From: Rudanella lutea DSM 19387
GTDB taxonomy: Bacteria > Bacteroidota > Bacteroidia > Cytophagales > Spirosomataceae
Length of the DNA stretch: 64,000 bases
Direction of reading: 5' to 3'
Assembly (NCBI RefSeq): GCF_000383955.1
Contig: NZ_KB913013.1
Location: 2,200,277-2,264,276, forward strand
A model generated the notes under the pieces. It ran no database searches and was not told the origin of the DNA. It worked only from the letters and a program-made list of their open reading frames with translations. The position numbers and the translations under genes were made by a program. Of the stretch, positions 26,492-34,821 are shown in pieces (the first letter of the stretch is position 1; the number at the start of each line of letters is the position of its first letter).

Positions 26492-26995
26492 ATGGAAACA
26501 CAACCCCAGCACAACAAAGACCTGGAAAAGGTTAAAGACCTGATTGAAGATATTCGGATTGCCATGATGACCACCGTCGACGATGCGGGGCATCTGGTGA
26601 GCCGCCCGATGTCTGTCATGCAGATGGATGCCAACGGCACGCTCTGGTTTTTCACCAAAAAAAGCTCGCCCAAGGTAGATCAGATCGAAAACCACGAGCA
26701 GCAGGTTAATCTGAGCTTCGCCGATGTGTCGGATGCTTCGTACGTGTCGATCAGTGGTACGGCTCACGAGGTAGACGACCGGGCGAAAATTGAAGAACTA
26801 TGGTCGCCAGCAGCCAAACCCTGGTTCCCCGATGGTAAGGACGATCCGCAACTGACCCTCCTGAAAGTGGATACGCACCTGGCCGAGTATTGGGACTCCA
26901 CATCGAGCCGGATGGTTCGTTTCCTGGAGATGGCCCGCGCGGCCGTCACCGGCGACACGTACAAAGAGGGCGAGAACCGGAAGGTATTCAATTAA
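26492..26995 (+). CDS. PPOX-family general stress protein
   Basis: A 167-residue flavin-type split barrel. Motifs are IAMMTTVDDAGHLVSRPMSVMQMD, TLWFFTKKSSPKV, VNLSFAD, YVSISGTAHEV and WFPDGKDDPQLTLLKVD, as in the pyridoxamine-phosphate-oxidase-like general stress protein 26 family. Such proteins bind FMN or F420; the enzyme activity is unknown. The ATG at 26492 sits in AAAACGTTATG, a context shared with glgX and the two SDR genes. The upstream in-frame codon at 26429 gives residues unlike the family. Confidence 0.88.
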   Translation: METQPQHNKDLEKVKDLIEDIRIAMMTTVDDAGHLVSRPMSVMQMDANGTLWFFTKKSSPKVDQIENHEQQVNLSFADVSDASYVSISGTAHEVDDRAKIEELWSPAAKPWFPDGKDDPQLTLLKVDTHLAEYWDSTSSRMVRFLEMARAAVTGDTYKEGENRKVFN

Positions 26996-26997
26996 AG

Positions 26998-27079
26998 GGC
27001 GAAAGAGTGAAAGAGTGAATGAGCGAGCGATCAGGCAGCACTCTTTCACTCTTTTACTCTTTGACTCTTTCACTCTTTG
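26998..27079. repeat. inverted octamer repeat GAAAGAGT / ACTCTTTC
   Basis: The left arm has GAAAGAGT, GAAAGAGT, GAATGAGC. The right arm (27040-27079) has ACTCTTTC, ACTCTTTT, ACTCTTTG, ACTCTTTC, ACTCTTTG, the complementary unit with an 8-base period. It begins two bases after one stop codon and ends three bases before the next ATG (27083). Confidence 0.85.
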
Positions 27080-27082
27080 ACC

Positions 27083-27808
27083 ATGATCGTAACCACTACC
27101 AACACAGGCTGGCGGGTAATTCATCAGCAGGCGCACGGGCTTCTGGCGATGCAGCTTGCCCTGCGATGGAAACCCCAAAACCGCCCGGCCCGATGGCACG
27201 AAACTCTGGCCGCTCTGCTTGAGCACGACGATGGTCAGGATGCCTGGGAGGGCCGTAATCACCTGACCGATGCCGGGGCTCCCCTCGATTTTCACGAGCT
27301 GGAGTACTCCGTGGAGCAGATGAAAAACATGATTCGGATTGGGCTGGAAAAGAGCCGCTGGAACGCCCTGATGCTCTCTATGCACACCACGTTTCTGTAT
27401 ACCGAAAAACGGGGCGAAGACGGGGCCTTAGATGAATTTCTGGACCAGCAGAAAACCAACCAGACCAAGTGGCGCAAAACCTACGGGGCCACCGTAGCCG
27501 AAGCCCGGTATGCCTACGATTTTCTGCAATGGTGCGATGCACTCTCGCTCGTACTGTGCCAGGACCTGCTTCAGATCGAAGAACGTCGGCTCGAAGTGAG
27601 CAAAGGCCCCGACAAGATTCCCTACTTCATTTACCAGCGCACCGACGGCTCGGTGGGGCTCGATCCGTGGCCCTTTGCCACGGGTGAGTTTACAGTCCAC
27701 ATTGAATCGTACCAGCTCACGCAACTCGCCTTTACCGACGATGCCGAGCTGTATAACGCCCTCAACGACGCCGACGTAGCAGAACTGAGCTGGACTTTCA
27801 GGGAGTGA
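27083..27808 (+). CDS. DUF3891 family protein
   Basis: A 241-residue soluble protein. It opens MIVTTTNTGWRVIHQQAHGLLAMQLA, has LAALLEHDDGQDAWEGRNHLTDAGAPLDF, then SMHTTFLY and YDFLQWCDALSLVLC. The QxxHGxLaxqla start and the HDxG and D(W)xxW-like motifs match DUF3891, a helical family with conserved His and Asp reminiscent of HD-type metal sites. Function is unknown. Its 5' leader consists of the octamer repeat. Confidence 0.82.
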   Translation: MIVTTTNTGWRVIHQQAHGLLAMQLALRWKPQNRPARWHETLAALLEHDDGQDAWEGRNHLTDAGAPLDFHELEYSVEQMKNMIRIGLEKSRWNALMLSMHTTFLYTEKRGEDGALDEFLDQQKTNQTKWRKTYGATVAEARYAYDFLQWCDALSLVLCQDLLQIEERRLEVSKGPDKIPYFIYQRTDGSVGLDPWPFATGEFTVHIESYQLTQLAFTDDAELYNALNDADVAELSWTFRE

Positions 27809-27822
27809 AGTGGGCACAAAAT

Positions 27823-28217
27823 GACCACCCCCTGCCCCCTCCTTGAACTAAGGAGGGGGTTGTAAAAACGTCACTCTTGACTAAAAAAGGAGCCAAGAAG
27901 GCGCTCTGATTACTAGGTCTCCCCCTCGCTCCTTAAATTAACGTGAGTTATGGACAATACGTACGGCAAAACCCTTGTCCTACAAGTAGTTGCTGACGCA
28001 TAGGCCTTCGACAGGCTCAGGCTGACTGTAGACTTGATAGCGGCCTGTCAGTCTGAGCCTGTCGAAGGCCTATGCGTCAGCAGTTTTCAGCAATTCACGT
28101 TAAATTAAGGAGGGAGTAAAAAATCAACCTTGCATTAAAAAGGAGATGCAAAAAGACTCTCCACCTGTCAGATAAGCCACCCCCTCCTTAGTTCAAGGAG
28201 GGGGAAGGGGGGTGGTC
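27823..28217. repeat. CCACCCCC-family outer inverted repeat pair
   Basis: The left arm (27823-27860) starts GACCACCCCCTGCCCCCTCC and ends in AAGGAGGGGGT. The right arm (28178-28217) is its near-complement, ending GGAAGGGGGGTGGTC. Within each arm, CCCCCTCCTT and AAGGAGGGGG can pair locally. The same family occurs at 34507-34803. Confidence 0.85.
27991..28082. repeat. CTTCGACAGGCTCAG palindrome, copy 1
   Basis: The 36-base arms 27991-28026 (opening TGCTGACGCATAGGCCTTCG) and 28047-28082 match in 35 of 36 positions around a 20-base loop. A related copy is at 32499-32608. Confidence 0.92.
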
Positions 28218-28244
28218 GAAGGGATTCAAAAAAAACGAATACCA

Positions 28245-30389
<2,145 letters not shown>

Positions 30390-30529
30390 AACGTGTAGTG
30401 TAAAATAGCTTTACACCCATTATAAACCGGGTGTCGACGGCGAATGTTTACGGAAAGGAATCCAGCCGGTTGTTCATTAACTTGCCACCCGATGCTTGAC
30501 CAGGCACGACGACTACTCGGCCCTTAGAT

Positions 30530-31882
30530 ATGAAGATTTGCAAGGTTGTTATCGAGAATTACCAACAGTTCAAACACCTCGAACTTGATTTTACGCACCC
30601 CGAGACCGGCGAGCCGCTGGAGCAAATCTGCTTTATCGGCAGCAACGGCACCGGCAAATCGACTTTGCTGGATATATTAACCTTTGGATTCTCAAGAGAG
30701 ACTACGCTAAACCAGAAGCTCCTTCTGTTAACAATAGAACTTGACTATGAAAATAGACGGTATAAGTTCGGCCGTACATTAGGAAAGAGCTTTTTTAGAG
30801 CTAACAATACATGGGATAATCAACTTTTGACAACTCCCTTTCCTACTCCTATCAGAACTCCACATACTGTACTACCAGATGTTGAGAGCGGATTGGGTGA
30901 GATTTTCTGTCAAACCCCTCTTAACGGAAACTCTTTAGTGGTAAAAGTTGAGGCAGAGTCCGACGTCAACAGCTATAAACAGACAACCGATGTACCTTCT
31001 GGCAGGCTAAATGACGTGATTAACACTCCTCAAACAAGTAGAGTTGGGCTTGAACTCGTCAATCAATCAAACGTGGCTACATTCTGGAAGAATTTAATCT
31101 TCCACACAGCCCAACGCGAGCGAGAGCGCAACGAATTTGAAAATCAGCCTGAGAACCTGAACAAAACCAAGCGGCAACTGATTGATGAGTTCGATTCGGC
31201 AAACCCCAAAATTCTGGACCGGTTGGCCCATATCTGGAACCGGATTCTGGAGAAAGCAGGCCTGGAGTTCGACGTAGATAATGCTAAGCTACCCGTTCAG
31301 CTCACGGATAATCTGTATGCCTACATCAAGCTGAAAGCTACGGGCGAGCGAATCAATTACAACCAACTTAGTACCGGTATTCGCAACTTCATTTTCCGGA
31401 TTGGACATATTTATTCACTCTATTTCAACCGGGAGATTGAAAACGGCTTTCTGTTTGTCGACGAGCCCGAAAACAGCTTGTTTCCTGACTTCCTGCTCGA
31501 TCTGCTGGACATCTACAAAGAAGTAACCACCGACAAAAACGGCCACCGGAACACGCAGATGTTCTTTGCCACCCACAACCCCATTGTGGCCGCACAGTTT
31601 CAGCCCTACGAACGCGTGATTCTCGAATGGGCCGACGACGGCTTCGTAACGGCCCGGCGGGGTACAGCCCCCATTGGCGACGACCCCAACGATGTGTTGA
31701 TCAAGGATTTTGAGATTAGCAGCCTGATGCCTACGGCGGGCGTCGAAATGTGGGAGAAGTACCTCAACTTAAAACGTCAATTACGACAAACCGCCGACGA
31801 AGACCAAAAAGAAGCCCTCGTTACTCAAGTGCTCCAAATCGGACAGGAGTATAATTTCCCCCGCGACCAGCCCAAGCCGTAA
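30530..31882 (+). CDS. SMC/ABC-like AAA ATPase of a putative two-gene defence cassette (PtuA-like)
   Basis: A 450-residue ATPase with Walker A GSNGTGKST (37-45), a late LSTGIRNFIFRIG signature-like motif, Walker B FLFVDEPENSLFP and the switch histidine in FFATHNPIVA. This is the head of the AAA_15/AAA_21, OLD-related group. Between Walker A and about residue 205 lies a segment with no family motifs. The next gene starts 2 bases later and looks like a small HNH-type nuclease, the layout of Septu (PtuA-PtuB) and of retron-associated ATPase-HNH pairs. Anti-phage function is inference. Bases about 30680-31130 are richer in A and T than the rest: 22 and 21 of 60 bases are G or C in 30721-30780 and 30781-30840, against 30 of 60 in 31441-31500. 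Confidence 0.75.
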   Translation: MKICKVVIENYQQFKHLELDFTHPETGEPLEQICFIGSNGTGKSTLLDILTFGFSRETTLNQKLLLLTIELDYENRRYKFGRTLGKSFFRANNTWDNQLLTTPFPTPIRTPHTVLPDVESGLGEIFCQTPLNGNSLVVKVEAESDVNSYKQTTDVPSGRLNDVINTPQTSRVGLELVNQSNVATFWKNLIFHTAQRERERNEFENQPENLNKTKRQLIDEFDSANPKILDRLAHIWNRILEKAGLEFDVDNAKLPVQLTDNLYAYIKLKATGERINYNQLSTGIRNFIFRIGHIYSLYFNREIENGFLFVDEPENSLFPDFLLDLLDIYKEVTTDKNGHRNTQMFFATHNPIVAAQFQPYERVILEWADDGFVTARRGTAPIGDDPNDVLIKDFEISSLMPTAGVEMWEKYLNLKRQLRQTADEDQKEALVTQVLQIGQEYNFPRDQPKP

Positions 31883-31884
31883 CC

Positions 31885-32478
31885 ATGAAGTTTTTGCCGA
31901 AAAATCCACAGTCGGCCATCCTCTCAGATGGCTTAGTTTATTCGAACGATTCAGCTAAAAACCAGCAACTCAGGCAGCGGCTTTTGGCCGAGCAGAAACA
32001 ATTTTGCGCCTATACGGAAAAATACATTACGGACACCGAGAGTGCTGAAATTGAACACTTTGATTCCACCAGAAAGTGGCACGACGATTATTTCAACTAT
32101 TACGCGGCTATCCGAAAAGCGAACCTATCAAAGCTTCGGAAAGACAAACAATTTGCTGGTGCTTCTTTCTTCCAGAGCCTGTTTTTTCATAATCGGGTCG
32201 AACTGGAAAACCGTGTTGAATACATCGACAACGACTACAGCCCGGTCGATAAGGCCGATACGGAGGCCCAGCAACTGATAGACTATCTTTCGATAAATGA
32301 CGAATGGCTTTACTCGGAACGGGCCAATCATATTGACCTGCTCCGCCAAACCTTCGCCGACGCCCAGTACTCAAAAGAACAGCAAAAAGCGTATTTGCTT
32401 CGGCACCGAAAGATGTTAAGCTTCATCACCGCTATCGAAAAAGAATTCAATCTGGATTTGTCGGAGGTTTACCAATGA
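31885..32478 (+). CDS. HNH-like partner protein of the ATPase (PtuB-like, degenerate)
   Basis: A 197-residue protein. Around residues 40-80 it reads CAYTEKYI, EIEHFDSTRKW, DYFNYYAAIRKAN, which follows the template of retron/Septu HNH nucleases (CxYCE ... EHF ... N ... CN). H58 and N71 correspond to the catalytic H and N of HNH; N80 occupies the third position. Only one of the usual zinc cysteines (C41) is kept; the second is Thr. So the fold is suggested but activity is doubtful, or the metal site differs. The rest is helical and Tyr/Lys-rich. The 2-base gap to the ATPase implies translational coupling. A palindromic repeat starts 21 bases after its stop. Confidence 0.6.
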   Translation: MKFLPKNPQSAILSDGLVYSNDSAKNQQLRQRLLAEQKQFCAYTEKYITDTESAEIEHFDSTRKWHDDYFNYYAAIRKANLSKLRKDKQFAGASFFQSLFFHNRVELENRVEYIDNDYSPVDKADTEAQQLIDYLSINDEWLYSERANHIDLLRQTFADAQYSKEQQKAYLLRHRKMLSFITAIEKEFNLDLSEVYQ

Positions 32479-32498
32479 AAAACGTGTGCTATGAAAAG

Positions 32499-32608
32499 TA
32501 GCTGACGCGTAGGTTCGCTTCGGCGTTCAGATTCGACAGGCTCAGCCTGACTGGGTACTCTCAAGTTTGTGGTCAGGCTGAGCTTGTCGAAGCCCCGCGC
32601 GTCAGCTA
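32499..32608. repeat. CTTCGACAGGCTCAG palindrome, copy 2
   Basis: The left arm (32499-32551) contains TAGCTGACGCGTAGG and ATTCGACAGGCTCAGCCTGA. The right arm (32572-32608) contains GTCAGGCTGAGCTTGTCGAA and CGCGTCAGCTA. It is less symmetric than copy 1, with extra bases in the left arm. It lies between the HNH-like gene and the convergent SDR gene. Confidence 0.8.
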
Positions 32609-32660
32609 CTAACTATCAAACAATCAGTTACGACGAGCCGTATCCTTAATTCACATTATT

Positions 32661-33524
32661 TTACGAGTTTACCACCTCACCCCCGTTCACATGGATGGTT
32701 TGGCCGGTAATGTAACTGGCATCTTCCGAAGCCAGAAACACGTAAGCCGGAGCCAATTCGGCGGGCTGACCCACCCGGCCAAGCGGCACATCCTGCCCAA
32801 ACTTCGCCACCTCTTCGGGGGTCTTGGTTGAGACAATGAGCGGAGTCCAGATAGGGCCCGGCGCTACCTGATTCACGCGGATGCCGCGGTCGGCCAGATT
32901 CTGCGACAACGACCGCGTAAACGAAGTAACAGCCCCCTTGGTCGATGAATAATCGATGAGCGATTCGCTGCCCCGGTACGACACCACCGACGAGGTGTTG
33001 ATGATGCAATCGTGGGCCGCCATGTGAGGCAGTACGTTTTTCGTAAGCCGGAACATGGCCAGAATATTGATCTCGAACGTATCTTTCATCTGCTCGTCGG
33101 AGATGTTCGTAAACTCCTGCTGCTCCACGTGATTAGCGGCATTGTTCACCAGAATATTCACCCGCTTGTAGGTGCTCACCACCTTACCCACGGCCTCCCG
33201 GATAAACGAGATACTCCGCAAATCGCCGGGCAGCAACAGGCACCGACGCCCTTCGGCTTCGACCAGCCGTTTGGTTTCCTGGGCGTCCTGCTCCTCGCGG
33301 GGGTGGTACATGATGGCCAGATCGGCCCCTTCGCGGGCGTAGTGCACCGATACGGCCCGCCCAATACCTGAGTCGCCCCCGGTAATGAGCGCGATCTTGT
33401 TTTCTAACTTACCCGCCCCTTCATAGCCTTCCCGAATGTAAATCGGGCGCGGGTCCATTTGGTGTTCCAAACCCGGCTGTGCATCCTGGTGCTGGGGTTT
33501 GGTTTCTAGTTTCATGTCTTCCAT
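32661..33524 (-). CDS. SDR-family oxidoreductase, general-stress type
   Basis: A 287-residue short-chain dehydrogenase. It shows the cofactor motif TGGDSGIGRAV, NNAA (LVNNAANHVEQQ), a catalytic Ser in INTSSVVSY and Y-x3-K in DYSSTKGA. The N-terminal extension of about 45 residues (DPRPIYIREGYEGAGKLENK) is typical of the YhdF/YdaD general-stress group. Substrate is unknown. The ATG at 33524 (in GACGTTATG) is preferred over one at 33539. The gene lies 24 bases after a close paralogue in the same direction, so the two are likely co-transcribed from a tandem duplication. Confidence 0.9.
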   Translation of the reverse strand: MEDMKLETKPQHQDAQPGLEHQMDPRPIYIREGYEGAGKLENKIALITGGDSGIGRAVSVHYAREGADLAIMYHPREEQDAQETKRLVEAEGRRCLLLPGDLRSISFIREAVGKVVSTYKRVNILVNNAANHVEQQEFTNISDEQMKDTFEINILAMFRLTKNVLPHMAAHDCIINTSSVVSYRGSESLIDYSSTKGAVTSFTRSLSQNLADRGIRVNQVAPGPIWTPLIVSTKTPEEVAKFGQDVPLGRVGQPAELAPAYVFLASEDASYITGQTIHVNGGEVVNS

Positions 33525-33548
33525 AACGTCTTGTATCAAACTGATTCG

Positions 33549-34403
33549 TTAGCCATTGATGATGGTGCCACCGTTGGGATGGATTACTTCGCCCGTCACG
33601 TACGACGAATCGTCGGAGGCCAGGTACACGTATGCCGGGGCCACCTCGCAGGGCTGACCGGGGCGTTTCATGGGCACATCTTTACCAAACATGGCCACCT
33701 TCTGCTTATCGAACGACGACGGAATGAGCGGAGTCCAGATGGGGCCGGGAGCCACTCCGTTGACCCGTATCTTTTTCGACGCCAGGTTGCCCGCCAACGC
33801 CCGCGTAAAGGCCATAATTGCCCCTTTGGTCGATGAGTAATCGATCAGGTCGGCACGACCCTGATACGCCGTAATTGACGTGGTGTTGATGATGGCGTCG
33901 CCCTCGTTCAGGTGGGGCAAGGCTGCCCGTGTGACCCGAAAAAACGAGTAAATGTTGGTTTCGTAGGTTTTGAGCAGGTCTTCGTCGCGGATTTGCTCGA
34001 AGTGGTCGTGGGGGTACTGAATCCCGGCATTGTTGACCAGAATATTCAGTTGGCCGTACTCGCGGACGGTATCCTCAACCACCTGCCGGCAGAAGTCCGG
34101 ATTGGTCAGGTCGCCCGAAAGCAGGAGGCAATCCTGTCCTTCGGCCTCCACAAGGTCTTTGGTGTGTTGGGCATCCTGCTGCTCGCGGGGCGTGTACACA
34201 ATGGCCACATCGGCCCCTTCGCGGGCAAAGTGAATAGCCACGGCCCGGCCAATGCCCGAGTCGCCCCCTGTGATGAGGGCCACTTTATTTTTAAGCTTGT
34301 TGGCCCCCCGGTAATTGTACCGAATGTACTTCGGTTCGGGGGTCATTTGCCCTTCAATGCCCGGCTGCGGGTCCTGATGCTGGGGCGGAATCTGATTCTC
34401 CAT
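33549..34403 (-). CDS. SDR-family oxidoreductase, general-stress type (paralogue)
   Basis: A 284-residue short-chain dehydrogenase with TGGDSGIGRAVAIHFAREGA, LVNNAGIQYPHDHF, a catalytic Ser in INTTSITAYQG and Y-x3-K in DYSSTKGA. It has the same extended N-terminus (PEPKYIRYNYRGANKLKNK) as the gene that follows it. Both end in a conserved strand and loop (GEVIHPNGGTIING here). It is the first gene of the pair. The start codon is in AACGTTATG, a context shared with the stress-type genes at 26492 and 28245-30389. Confidence 0.9.
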   Translation of the reverse strand: MENQIPPQHQDPQPGIEGQMTPEPKYIRYNYRGANKLKNKVALITGGDSGIGRAVAIHFAREGADVAIVYTPREQQDAQHTKDLVEAEGQDCLLLSGDLTNPDFCRQVVEDTVREYGQLNILVNNAGIQYPHDHFEQIRDEDLLKTYETNIYSFFRVTRAALPHLNEGDAIINTTSITAYQGRADLIDYSSTKGAIMAFTRALAGNLASKKIRVNGVAPGPIWTPLIPSSFDKQKVAMFGKDVPMKRPGQPCEVAPAYVYLASDDSSYVTGEVIHPNGGTIING

Positions 34404-34821
34404 AACGTTGAAAGCTTGAAACGAACGATCTCAAGCTTCCAACGCTGTGGTTTTGGGGTTGTTCAGATAAATCTACTGAACGAATGGAGAAAAGGTTTAT
34501 CTGAGTACCACCCCCTGCCCCCCCTCCTGAAAAAACAGGAGGGGGAAACTTACCAGACTGGCAGTACCACTACAGGGGACATTTCGAGGAGATAAAGCTC
34601 ACTTTTACCCCCGCCAGCAAGCCGTAGATAAAATCTCATCAGTCAGACAGTGCTACCACATGCTCTTTTTTCATGACTCAAGGCTGGCGTTATCGTGTCG
34701 ACAGTTTTCTAACGTGTAACTGTAAAACAAACCTCTCGTGAGTCAAGGCTGGCATTATCGTGTCCCCCTCCTGTTTTTCAGGAGGGGGTTAGGGGGTGGT
34801 TAATTACAGTAAAGCAACTTC
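34404..34821. other. repeat-filled promoter region upstream of SDR pair
   Basis: No gene is seen. It holds a CCACCCCC-family inverted pair (34507-34549 with 34763-34803) and two direct copies of a 26-base unit (34674-34699 and 34739-34764, 24 of 26 identical). About 100 bases next to the SDR start (34404-34506) are free of repeats and probably contain its promoter. Confidence 0.7.
34507..34803. repeat. CCACCCCC-family inverted repeat pair, second locus
   Basis: The left arm (34507-34549) opens ACCACCCCCTGCCCC and contains CTCCTGAAAAAACAGGAG. The right arm (34763-34803) has CTCCTGTTTTTCAGGAGG and ends GGGGGTGGTTAA. The arms are inverted copies about 210 bases apart, as at 27823-28217, and each has an inner hairpin. 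Confidence 0.85.

Larger units (their letters stand above)
27809..28244. other. gap filled by three nested inverted repeats
   Basis: No gene is seen. The gap is a set of concentric inverted repeats: an outer CCACCCCC pair (27823-27860 with 28178-28217), a middle pair (27925-27946 with 28095-28116) and an inner 36-base pair (27991-28026 with 28047-28082). The outer arms each contain their own small hairpin. Confidence 0.8.

Noticed and set aside
32661-34403. A single split SDR gene
   Set aside because: Both SDR frames are complete, each with its own cofactor and catalytic motifs, so they are paralogues and not fragments.
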